The notes below the pieces were generated by a model that did not search any database, was not told the DNA's origin, and was given only the letters and a program-made list of their open reading frames with translations. Shown piece after piece: positions 1-5,174 of a stretch of DNA of 6,145 nucleotides. The DNA is taken from assembly GCA_030623125.1 (NCBI GenBank), contig JAUXMQ010000076.1, forward strand, positions 1-6,145, given 5' to 3'. Within the stretch, counting starts at the first letter, position 1; each line of letters begins with the position of its first letter. Source of the stretch: Acidimicrobiia bacterium. Lineage in GTDB: Bacteria > Actinomycetota > Acidimicrobiia > Spongiisociales > ZC4RG35. Both the position numbers and the translations under genes were made by a program.

Positions 1-1
1 C

Positions 2-124
2 GAGACCGAGACGGTCGGCCGTGATGAAGTGGCAGAACTATTCAAGGACGTTCCCAAGTGGGAGCACGATTCTATGGGCTCGCTTCGCATCAAGTACCCG
101 GACAACCCGGTCTTGCCCCAGTAG
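2..124 (+). CDS. ftsH: C-terminal end of FtsH-type ATP-dependent zinc metalloprotease (5' partial)
   Basis: Only the last 40 codons are present, open at the left edge and ending at TAG 122-124. The peptide contains ETVGRDEVAELFKDVPK, which resembles the end of the FtsH peptidase domain in actinobacteria: an 'ET-hydrophobic-x-R-x-E-hydrophobic' helix followed by 'F-x-D-V-x-K'. FtsH is a membrane-anchored AAA+ protease that degrades misfolded membrane proteins and some regulators. The AAA+ and HExxH parts lie outside the window, so the call rests on this short segment and on synteny, since ftsH lies directly upstream of folE in mycobacteria. The stop is odd because the same frame stays open and coding-like beyond it (see 125-238). 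A different protein with a similar tail cannot be excluded. Confidence 0.7.
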   Translation, partial: ETETVGRDEVAELFKDVPKWEHDSMGSLRIKYPDNPVLPQ

Positions 125-238
125 CAAGAGCAGATAGCCGCTGCCAAGGAGGTCGAGGAGGAGCCTGAGGAGGTCACCGAATCCCTCAAACTGGATCGCA
201 AGCTGCCCCACACCGGTGGGCGTCCGGCCGAGGCTTAG
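125..238 (+). other. In-frame coding-like continuation of ftsH beyond an amber codon
   Basis: After TAG 122-124 the frame continues for 37 codons to a second TAG at 236-238. The product is an acidic then basic tail: a Glu-rich stretch (EVEEEPEEV) followed by SLKLDRKLPHTGGRPAEA. Codon choice (GAG, GTC, CTG, CGC, GCC) matches the coding regions around it, and charged low-complexity tails are usual at FtsH C-termini. The codons around the stop are CAG TAG CAA GAG CAG, so a single CAG-to-TAG change would explain the interruption. Explanations are a recent nonsense mutation, a sequencing error, amber suppression or readthrough, or decay of a dispensable tail. The sequence cannot choose among them. 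Confidence 0.55.
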
Positions 239-406
239 TGCCCCGAACACAAATACGATGACGTTTCGACGGACAGATGACCCCGCTCGCGGCGTCCTCG
301 TCCTCGTCCTCGACGCACCGCACCGGGTGCGCCTTTGTCCTGCGTCCTCGCGAGGCGACGTCCCTGTCTCGCCGCAACATGCGACCGTACTTATGTTGGA
401 GAGCAC
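239..406. other. Convergent intergenic gap between ftsH and the DUF4097 gene
   Basis: No convincing gene lies here; the short ORFs crossing it on either strand have low-complexity, Arg-rich products with no recognisable motif. It should hold the 3' ends of two convergent transcripts. Visible structure is limited to three tandem copies of TCCTCG (295-312), a small hairpin (CGCAC 319-323 pairing with GTGCG 327-331, loop CGG) and the palindrome CCTCGCGAGG (346-355). None is followed by a T-tract, so no intrinsic terminator can be claimed. Confidence 0.6.
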
Positions 407-1162
407 TTAGATTCTTCGAATCGTCAGATCACCTGATACCAGTTTGGCCTTGATGGTCATTTGACGCTCGCTTGGCGGTGTGTCCGATCCTGGCTTCGGA
501 AGCTTCAGCTTGCCGCTCAGGAGCGTGGCATCTAGATCGAGTCGGGTTCCGGTGGGAACTCCGATGTTGACCATCCCCGACATGGATTTGAAGATCGCCC
601 GTCTTCCCGCGAATCGCTCGATCGTGATGTCGCCGGATGCCGTCGAGGCATTGACCACTCCAGAGCTGACGTCGATGTGAACGTCGCCTGAAGCCGCCGC
701 GAAGTTGGCCTTGCCGGCACATTCGCCCACCCTGGCGTCCCCGGAGGCGCTGTTGATCTTGATGTCACCAGTGACCGTTCCGACGCTGGCATTTCCGCTG
801 GCCGTCTTGATCGTGGCGCTTTCGGCATGAGCGATCTCAATCTCACCGGAAGCGGTCTTCGCCTCGATCCTCCCCAGAAGCCCCGAGCATTCGATATTCG
901 CCGAGGCGGTCCCGATTGTGGCGTCGGTCCCTTCCGGGATCTCGATGACAACGAAGGCATGGCCGCGAGCCGACCATCTGATGTTCTTGTCGGAGGAGAC
1001 GTGAATGAGGTCACCTCCCTGCTCTACTACGAACTCAGGATCGTCGGTGTCGACTTTGACACGGATCGTTCTGTCGCTTCCGGTCTTCACCTCGACACGA
1101 CCCGAGTGGATGTGAACGTCGATCTCCGCGTTGCGGCCGACGGCGAACTCCTGCTCGATCAC
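407..1162 (-). CDS. DUF4097-type beta-strand repeat protein
   Basis: This 251-residue protein is built from short repeats, each carrying a turn of the type [T/A]-[A/S]-S-G-[D/E/N] with Ser near residues 105, 122, 140, 158, 176, 195, 216 and 243. The spacing is about 17-19 residues at first and loosens at the end. This is the pattern of the DUF4097 / 'adhesin-like' family, predicted to form a right-handed beta-solenoid. There is no signal peptide and no membrane segment, so a cytoplasmic location is inferred. No enzyme motif is visible and the molecular function is unknown. The start is GTG at 1160-1162, overlapping the TGA of the upstream RHH gene by 4 bases (GTGA), so translation is probably coupled and the two are co-transcribed. 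RHH/HicB-like proteins paired with DUF4097 proteins are a recurrent actinobacterial arrangement. Confidence 0.85.
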   Translation of the reverse strand: MIEQEFAVGRNAEIDVHIHSGRVEVKTGSDRTIRVKVDTDDPEFVVEQGGDLIHVSSDKNIRWSARGHAFVVIEIPEGTDATIGTASANIECSGLLGRIEAKTASGEIEIAHAESATIKTASGNASVGTVTGDIKINSASGDARVGECAGKANFAAASGDVHIDVSSGVVNASTASGDITIERFAGRRAIFKSMSGMVNIGVPTGTRLDLDATLLSGKLKLPKPGSDTPPSERQMTIKAKLVSGDLTIRRI

Positions 1163-1665
1163 AGCTCAATCGTGGCGCGGTGTCGAGTGGCGCCACCCTT
1201 GGTGGTTCGCGTCTGAGACTTGAGGGTGTCGATGACAAAGGTGTTCACAGAATCCCCCGACGTGGATGCTGCGTCGGCAACCAGATCCTTGAGATATCCG
1301 GGGAGTCTGATCGTGATGCGAGCTTCGTCGATGTCACCGTCCGATGGTGGGGGCGTGGGCATTTCTGCTGAGTCATCCACGACGGCCAACTCCGGGTCAC
1401 CGTCTACGAGTCGCACGTCCACTTTCTGGGTTGCCAGTTGACTGGAGATCTCGGTGGCCGCCATGGCCACAACATCCATGAGAGTCTGACGGATTGCCGG
1501 TTGGAGGGCCGCCATCAATTGGACCCCCGCCTCGGCGACCTCGGGCCCGGCAACACGAAGTTGTGTCTCGACGGCGTTCTCGAGACCGGCGACGGCTAGT
1601 GAGAGTTGCATTTCAGCGAGCTCTCCGCATGTCTTGGCGAATGCGCTGATTGAGGATTGCTTCAA
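1159..1665 (-). CDS. Ribbon-helix-helix (Arc/HicB-antitoxin-like) DNA-binding protein
   Basis: The 168-residue protein has a helical N-terminal part (about 8-80), a Pro/Asp-rich linker (about 97-114) and a C-terminal RHH domain. The strand is ARITIRLP (115-122), helix A about 123-137, and helix B about 138-152 with the SVNTFVIDTL pattern. RHH proteins bind DNA as dimers through the paired strand, often on tandem operator repeats and often at their own promoter. The call is a likely transcriptional regulator; HicB-like antitoxin is an alternative label, but no HicA-type toxin is visible. The start is uncertain. The frame is closed by stops at 1681-1683 and 1672-1674, so the earliest start is TTG 1663-1665. 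The only strong SD/ATG upstream lies in another frame (1613-1693). ATG at codon 19 is another possibility. The protein is translationally coupled to the DUF4097 gene. Confidence 0.75.
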   Translation of the reverse strand: MKQSSISAFAKTCGELAEMQLSLAVAGLENAVETQLRVAGPEVAEAGVQLMAALQPAIRQTLMDVVAMAATEISSQLATQKVDVRLVDGDPELAVVDDSAEMPTPPPSDGDIDEARITIRLPGYLKDLVADAASTSGDSVNTFVIDTLKSQTRTTKGGATRHRATIEL

Positions 1666-1693
1666 CTGAACTCAATGTGGTTACGAACAACAT
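1613..1693 (-). CDS. Putative 26-codon leader ORF, or frameshifted true start of the RHH gene
   Basis: On the minus strand AAGGAGG (1698-1704) lies four bases before an ATG at 1691-1693, the best ribosome-binding site in this part of the window. The ATG opens a 26-codon frame beginning MLFVTTLSSVE and ending at TGA 1613-1615, overlapping the start of the RHH gene in another frame. It could be a leader peptide coupling translation into the RHH frame. It could also be the original N-terminus of the RHH protein, separated by a one-base change or read by a +1 shift. The peptide has no recognisable function. Confidence 0.35.
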   Translation of the reverse strand: MLFVTTLSSVEAILNQRIRQDMRRAR

Positions 1694-1697
1694 GATT

Positions 1698-1704
1698 CCT
1701 CCTT
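1698..1704 (-). promoter_or_regulatory. Strong Shine-Dalgarno sequence (AAGGAGG)
   Basis: AAGGAGG reads on the minus strand four bases upstream of the out-of-frame ATG at 1691-1693. It is about 32 bases from the TTG that opens the RHH frame, too far to serve that start directly. Confidence 0.7.
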
Positions 1705-1716
1705 GGAGCCGGTAGT

Positions 1717-1771
1717 CCTGATGACAAGATGATGTCATAATGATGTCACTATACCGTCAAGATGATGTCGC
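1717..1771 (-). repeat. Array of five 11-bp repeats, probable operator of the RHH-DUF4097 module
   Basis: On the plus strand the units are CCTGATGACAA (1717), GATGATGTCAT (1728), AATGATGTCAC (1739), TATACCGTCAA (1750) and GATGATGTCGC (1761), exactly head to tail. The consensus is NATGATGTCAN. Three units share the 8-mer ATGATGTC, and the first and fourth are degenerate. T at position 3, G at position 7 and C at position 9 are present in all five. The period is about one helical turn, so the copies face the same side of the DNA. The array covers the -10 box, the whole spacer and the likely start site of the minus-strand promoter and stops against the -35. RHH repressors commonly bind such arrays, so autorepression by the RHH protein encoded just downstream is the natural inference. 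The first two units also form an inverted repeat, ATGACA (1721-1726) and TGTCAT (1733-1738). Confidence 0.75.
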
Positions 1772-1777
1772 TGTCAA
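1748..1777 (-). promoter_or_regulatory. Sigma70-type promoter of the RHH-DUF4097 operon
   Basis: On the minus strand a perfect -35 TTGACA (1772-1777) is followed by an 18-bp spacer and a -10 TATAGT (1748-1753). The expected start is near 1741, giving a leader of roughly 48 bases before the SD-supported ATG at 1693. The 11-bp repeats occupy the spacer, the -10 and the start region, so a bound repressor would exclude RNA polymerase. Confidence 0.75.
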
Positions 1778-1822
1778 CCTTTCATTTGGATTTTGAGGAA
1801 ATAGCCCGACGACCGGCGTAGT

Positions 1823-1828
1823 TTCAAT
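1823..1828 (+). promoter_or_regulatory. Possible -10 of a leaderless folE promoter
   Basis: TTCAAT (four of six matches to TATAAT) lies six bases before the folE ATG, so transcription could start at the A of the ATG and give a leaderless mRNA, common in actinobacteria. No good -35 is visible at 16-18 bp, and no SD precedes the ATG. This is a weak call supported mainly by the absence of a ribosome-binding site. Confidence 0.25.
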
Positions 1829-1834
1829 ACAACG

Positions 1835-2407
1835 ATGACGGAAATAGATCACGGGAGAATCGAGAAGGCAGTTCGGGAGATCCTCGAGGCGGTTGGGGAG
1901 GATCCGATGCGTGAGGGTCTCATCGAGACACCCGAGCGAGTGGCCCGTTTCTATGCCGAAGTGTTCAAGGGTCTTCACGAGGATCCGGGCGACGTTGTCG
2001 ATGCCTTTTTCGGAGAGGAGCACTATCAGGAGATAGTCATGGTGAAAGAGATTCCCTTCTACTCGATGTGCGAGCACCACCTCGTCCCGTTCCATGGAGA
2101 GGCTCATGTCGCTTATCTTCCCGATGGTCGGGTCACCGGATTGTCCAAGCTCGCACGACTCGTTGACGGGTTTGCCCATCGTCCCCAGATGCAGGAGAGA
2201 TTGACTGCCCAGGTGGCGGACTGTCTTCAGGAACGACTCGACCCGCTTGGGGTGCTTGTTGTTGTCGAAGCCGAGCATCTCTGCATGTCGATGCGGGGAG
2301 TCAAGAAACCCGGATCAGTCACCGTCACATCTGCCGTGAGGGGGCTCATGCAGACAAATGCGGCAACCCGATCCGAGGCGATGTCGCTTTTGTTCGGCAC
2401 GAGGTGA
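1835..2407 (+). CDS. folE: GTP cyclohydrolase I (FolE, type IA)
   Basis: FolE converts GTP to 7,8-dihydroneopterin triphosphate and formate, the first step of folate synthesis, as a zinc-dependent cytoplasmic oligomer. The 190-residue length is typical. The core motif YSMCEHHLVPFHG (residues 76-88) supplies zinc ligands Cys79 and His82, and EHLCMSMRGVKKPGS (147-161) supplies Cys150 with the neighbouring catalytic His148. The start is fixed at ATG 1835 because the frame is closed upstream by TAG 1802-1804 with no start codon in between. No SD is visible before it, so it may be leaderless. It heads the folate operon. The upstream region is shared with the divergent RHH promoter, so the RHH operator might also affect it, though the array ends more than 60 bases upstream. 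The 3' end supplies the SD of folP. Confidence 0.97.
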   Translation: MTEIDHGRIEKAVREILEAVGEDPMREGLIETPERVARFYAEVFKGLHEDPGDVVDAFFGEEHYQEIVMVKEIPFYSMCEHHLVPFHGEAHVAYLPDGRVTGLSKLARLVDGFAHRPQMQERLTAQVADCLQERLDPLGVLVVVEAEHLCMSMRGVKKPGSVTVTSAVRGLMQTNAATRSEAMSLLFGTR

Positions 2408-2411
2408 TTTG

Positions 2412-3254
2412 TTGCCGGTCTCCGCGCGTCGGTGGCGACTGAGGACGACAGAACTGGATCTGTCCCGGGGTGTCTTGATGGGTGTTCTCAACGTGACACC
2501 GGACTCGTTCTCAGACGGCGGCTTGCACCTGGACCCCGAGGAGGCTGTCGAACACGGGCTGGCCATGGTGCATCAGGGCGCAGAAATCATCGATGTCGGC
2601 GGCGAGTCAACCCGGCCAGGCTCAGAGCCCGTCCACGAACAGGTGGAGTTGGATCGTGTTCTCCCGGTGGTCGAGGGGCTATCCGGTGAAGGTGTCACGG
2701 TGAGTATCGATACCTCAAAGCCGGTGGTGGCCGAATCAGCCTTTTCCCGTGGTGCCGAAATCCTCAACGACGTAACGGCCTGTCGTCAACCGGGCATGGC
2801 TGAGTTGGTGGCCGAAGTGGGGTGCGGCGTCGTGTTGATGCACATGATGGGGACGCCGGAGGACATGCATCTCGATCCGACATATGACGACGTGATCGCG
2901 GAGGTCGAGGAGTTTCTCGTCCAAAGAATGGAGTTGGTGACCGCAGCGGGCGTCGACCCTTCATCGATTGTGATTGATCCGGGGATCGGGTTCGGCAAGA
3001 CGGCGGATCACAACCTATCGCTGATCAATGGCCTGGAGACGCTGACGCGGCACGCACCTGTCGTCTTGGGAGCCTCCCGCAAGAGGTTCCTGGGGACGAT
3101 CACCGGAGCAAGCTCTCCGGTAGATCGAGACCTGGCGACTGCGGTTATCACGACGGTCGGTTTCTTGAACGGCGCCAGGGTTTTTCGCGTCCACGATGTT
3201 GCCGGTTCGAAGCAGGCACTGGCCCTGGCTGCCGCTATCGTGGCGGCTCAGTAA
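2412..3254 (+). CDS. folP: Dihydropteroate synthase (FolP)
   Basis: FolP condenses 6-hydroxymethyl-7,8-dihydropterin pyrophosphate with p-aminobenzoate to dihydropteroate; it is the sulfonamide target. All TIM-barrel motifs are present, numbered from TTG 2412: MGVLNVTPDSFSDGG (23-37), DVGGESTRPGSEPV (61-74), SIDTSKP (98-104), NDVT (119-122), MHMMGTP (143-149), IDPGIGFGK (188-196), GASRKRFLG (220-228) and RVHDV (259-263). The loop-2 Arg, the SRK lysine and the final Arg/His substrate ligands are intact. TTG 2412 is chosen because GAGGTG (2401-2406), overlapping the folE stop, sits five bases before it and the resulting 280 residues fit the family. An ATG at 2358 in the same frame would add 18 residues and overlap folE by 50 bases, which looks less likely; TTG 2409 is too close to the SD. 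Confidence 0.95.
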   Translation: MPVSARRWRLRTTELDLSRGVLMGVLNVTPDSFSDGGLHLDPEEAVEHGLAMVHQGAEIIDVGGESTRPGSEPVHEQVELDRVLPVVEGLSGEGVTVSIDTSKPVVAESAFSRGAEILNDVTACRQPGMAELVAEVGCGVVLMHMMGTPEDMHLDPTYDDVIAEVEEFLVQRMELVTAAGVDPSSIVIDPGIGFGKTADHNLSLINGLETLTRHAPVVLGASRKRFLGTITGASSPVDRDLATAVITTVGFLNGARVFRVHDVAGSKQALALAAAIVAAQ

Positions 3255-3745
3255 TGGGACGAATGGTCACAGGGCTAAAGCCCCGGGGTTTCACCTGGGT
3301 CATCAATGATCGTCTTGCCGTGTCAGATCGTGTTGGTGGATCCGGATTCCAACATCGAAGGGTGCGGCGCGAGGAAGAGATCGCCTGGCTGGTGGAAGAG
3401 GCCAATGTCAACACGATCGTCTCAATGCTTCCCGGCAACCAGAATCTGGCTGCTTATCGTCAGGCGGGGATCGCCACCTACTCCGTTCCCGTCAGCACCC
3501 CAATCGAGGACGACGATGTAGCGAGATTCTTCGCCACTCTCGACAAAGCTCTCGATCGCGGTCACGCCAGGGTGCTCGTTCATCGAGAGGTCATCGACGA
3601 CACCATGGGTGGTTTGCTCGGCGGTTATCTCGTGTCCTCGGAGCTTGTGAGCGATCCGATTCTCGCCCTCGCCGTGATTCAGGAGATTCTGGGTCGAGCG
3701 CTCGGTCCCGAGGGCCGATCCCTCATTCCCGCCGTCGCTTCGTGA
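3254..3745 (+). CDS. Dual-specificity-phosphatase-like protein lacking the catalytic motif
   Basis: This 163-residue cytoplasmic protein is embedded in the folate operon. Its ATG shares one base with the folP stop (TAATG), and its own stop overlaps folB (GTGA). The pattern resembles small dual-specificity phosphatases: FTWVINDRLAVSD (13-25), a helix before NVNTIVSMLP (51-60), NLAAYRQAGIATYSVPV (64-80), then VLVH followed by a helix ending in GGYLV (123-127). The signature HCxxGxxR should begin at His110, but the sequence reads HREVIDDT. Cys is replaced by Arg111 and the P-loop Gly and Arg are absent, while the spacing from His to the YL of the next helix is kept. If the fold is right, it is a pseudophosphatase, or an active site rebuilt for something else. 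A role near dephosphorylation of dihydroneopterin triphosphate is suggested only by position. The fold assignment is inference. Confidence 0.6.
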   Translation: MGRMVTGLKPRGFTWVINDRLAVSDRVGGSGFQHRRVRREEEIAWLVEEANVNTIVSMLPGNQNLAAYRQAGIATYSVPVSTPIEDDDVARFFATLDKALDRGHARVLVHREVIDDTMGGLLGGYLVSSELVSDPILALAVIQEILGRALGPEGRSLIPAVAS

Positions 3746-4101
3746 CAGATCGGATAGACCTCACCGGAATCGAGGTTTATGCCAAGCACGGGGTCCTCGA
3801 GTCTGAGCAGGAGCGTGCCCAGGTCTTCCGAATCGACTTGACGGTGTTTCTCGATCTCACCGGGCCCGGCAACTCAGACTCGTTGGCGGACACCGTTGAT
3901 TATGGGGTGATGGCGAACGAGGTCAGAGAGGTTGTCGGAGGAGAGTCTCACACCCTGATCGAAAGGGTGGCAACTCGGGTTGCCGAGACAATCCTTGCCC
4001 ACCAAGGGGTACTGAGGGCCCGGGTCACGATTCACAAGCCAGAGGCGCCGATCGATGCTGCTGTCGACGATGTGTCGGTGACCATTGACAGAAGCCGGTG
4101 A
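3742..4101 (+). CDS. folB: Dihydroneopterin aldolase (FolB)
   Basis: FolB cleaves 7,8-dihydroneopterin to 6-hydroxymethyl-7,8-dihydropterin and glycolaldehyde, supplying the substrate of FolK. The 119-residue length is typical. Matches include KHGVLESEQERAQVFRIDL (15-33) with Glu22, SLADTVDYG (47-55) with Tyr54, the LIERVA helix (72-77), and the C-terminal TIHKPEAPI (96-104) with Lys99. Glu22, Tyr54 and Lys99 align with the Glu22, Tyr54 and Lys100 pterin/catalytic residues of the Staphylococcus aureus enzyme. The start is GTG 3742, overlapping the preceding TGA by 4 bases, and the end overlaps folK in the same GTGA manner, so translation is probably coupled throughout this part of the operon. 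Confidence 0.95.
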   Translation: MTDRIDLTGIEVYAKHGVLESEQERAQVFRIDLTVFLDLTGPGNSDSLADTVDYGVMANEVREVVGGESHTLIERVATRVAETILAHQGVLRARVTIHKPEAPIDAAVDDVSVTIDRSR

Positions 4102-5051
4102 CCCGGTACGCCATTGGACTCGGCTCCAATCTCGGTGATCGCCTCGCCCATCTGCGTTTCGCATTCGAGGGTCTTGGCGAGCTCGGTTGGGTCGGCGCCG
4201 TTTCCAGCCTGTATGAGTCGGCCCCTGTGGGCGGTCCGGCACAAGATCCGTTCCTGAATGCAGTCGTCGTTGTCGAATCCGATCTCGACCCTCTCGTCTT
4301 ATTGGTTCGGCTTCAAGAAATCGAGAACCAAACCGGTCGGGTGAGAAGGACTCGCTGGGGTCCGAGAACGCTTGACCTCGACATCGTCTCCTCCGACGGG
4401 GATTTGGTCTCTGAGGAGGCCCTCGATATCCCACACCCAAGGGCGGCTGAGCGCGAGTTTGTGCTTCGCCCTCTCGCCGAGGTGTGGCCGCAAGCCCGGG
4501 TGGCGCCCGATACTCCCGCTTCCGAGGCCCTGAGGACGGTCGACAGCCAGGGGGTGGACCGTTTGGCCCGTGTTTGGAGCGAGGATCACCGACCCTGGTT
4601 GGGCAGGCTGTTTGTTGGGCTTCAATTCGTCTGGTTTCTAGGGATTGCTGTCGCCATGGCCTCCGACGGGACACTGCCTGAAGGCGCCGTGGACGTCACC
4701 CGTCTCGTCGGAGCGATGGTGGCGGTCATCGGAGGTGCTCTCGCTTTTATCTCCTCGCGGCGTCTCGGGCCTGGTCTCAGCGCTCTTCCGGAACCTCGCT
4801 CGGATGCGGTGTTGATCGAGACCGGTCCCTATGCGCTGGCGAGACACCCGATCTATGGCGGCGTCACATTGTTCATCCTGGGAGCGGCCATGATTGTCGA
4901 CAGTCTCAGTGGCGTGTTTCTCAGCCTGGCCTTGCTGCCGTTCTTCTATCTGAAATCCGAGTACGAGGAGCGCACACTTCGTATCCGATATTCGGAGTAT
5001 CGCGCGTACCGGGACCGGGTCACCCGTCGTTTGATCCCGTTCCTGATTTGA
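4098..5051 (+). CDS. folK: FolK (HPPK) fused to a C-terminal ICMT/PEMT-like membrane methyltransferase domain
   Basis: Residues 1 to about 160 are 6-hydroxymethyl-7,8-dihydropterin pyrophosphokinase, which transfers pyrophosphate from ATP to make the FolP substrate. The domain shows GLGSNLGD (7-14), SSLYESAPVGGPAQDPFLNAV (36-56) and the HPPK signature RWGPRTLDLDIV (86-97), with Mg-binding Asp93 and Asp95. A normal FolK ends near residue 160. Here the frame continues through hydrophobic segments at about 169-188, 201-220, 252-266 and 269-286. GPYALARHPIYGGV (243-256) and a final EYEERTLRIRYSEYRAY...RLIPF segment resemble the cofactor-binding end of isoprenylcysteine/phospholipid methyltransferases. 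The fusion would tether FolK to the membrane. The start is GTG 4098, overlapping folB by 4 bases. The substrate of the second domain is unknown. Mycobacteria carry a separate membrane-protein gene after folK. Confidence 0.9.
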   Translation: MTRYAIGLGSNLGDRLAHLRFAFEGLGELGWVGAVSSLYESAPVGGPAQDPFLNAVVVVESDLDPLVLLVRLQEIENQTGRVRRTRWGPRTLDLDIVSSDGDLVSEEALDIPHPRAAEREFVLRPLAEVWPQARVAPDTPASEALRTVDSQGVDRLARVWSEDHRPWLGRLFVGLQFVWFLGIAVAMASDGTLPEGAVDVTRLVGAMVAVIGGALAFISSRRLGPGLSALPEPRSDAVLIETGPYALARHPIYGGVTLFILGAAMIVDSLSGVFLSLALLPFFYLKSEYEERTLRIRYSEYRAYRDRVTRRLIPFLI

Positions 5052-5131
5052 CTTTCGCCTCTATCCAACAGCCGACGGGCCGTGCTAGATTCGAAGAATG
5101 GTGACTGGCCGCGGCCCGCCGTTGGTTCCTC

Positions 5132-5140
5132 TGACATAGT
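5132..5140 (+). promoter_or_regulatory. Putative extended -10 promoter of the small basic protein gene
   Basis: TGACATAGT reads as TGn followed by the -10 hexamer CATAGT (four of six matches), placing transcription start near 5147, about 28 bases before the ATG. No -35 is recognisable, as is usual for extended -10 promoters. A second candidate, TGCTAGATT (5083-5091), lies further upstream and could be used instead. Confidence 0.4.
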
Positions 5141-5142
5141 GA

Positions 5143-5154
5143 GAACATCTGTTC
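5143..5154. promoter_or_regulatory. Candidate LexA/SOS box (GAAC-N4-GTTC)
   Basis: GAACATCTGTTC is a perfect GAAC-N4-GTTC palindrome, the core of the LexA box known from Gram-positive bacteria, both Bacillus and mycobacteria. It lies three bases after the putative -10, across the expected transcription start, and just before the SD: a standard repressor position. The flanking bases (A and A) lack the C...G that often extends the box. LexA control of the following gene is inference. Confidence 0.45.
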
Positions 5155-5159
5155 ACGAC

Positions 5160-5165
5160 AGGAGG
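5160..5165 (+). promoter_or_regulatory. Shine-Dalgarno sequence AGGAGG
   Basis: A full AGGAGG lies nine bases before ATG 5175 and fixes that start. Confidence 0.8.
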
Positions 5166-5174
5166 AACCGATAA

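Noticed and set aside
38..410. Short frames on both strands across the ftsH end and the convergent gap
   Set aside because: Their products are low-complexity and Arg-rich, start codons lack SD sequences, and they conflict with the ftsH frame or the DUF4097 stop.
411..422. ATTCTTCGAATC, found again as its reverse complement at 5088-5099
   Set aside because: The core TTCGAA is palindromic and the match is only 12 bases, so chance is sufficient.
615..765. GATGTC-like matches inside the DUF4097 gene as further operator sites
   Set aside because: They come from the repeated Gly-Asp-Ile codons (GGC GAC ATC) and do not follow an 11-bp period.
1757..2278. A 173-codon minus-strand frame opposite folE
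   Set aside because: It mirrors the folE coding sequence, and its product has no recognisable motif.
3874..4674. A 266-codon open frame on the minus strand opposite folB/folK
   Set aside because: It lies antisense to two genes with clear family motifs, its product is Arg/Pro-rich without recognisable domains, and GC-rich DNA commonly produces such shadow frames.
5107..5116. Palindrome GGCCGCGGCC downstream of the folate operon as a terminator
   Set aside because: It allows no proper loop and has no T-tract, and GC-rich palindromes are common in this DNA.
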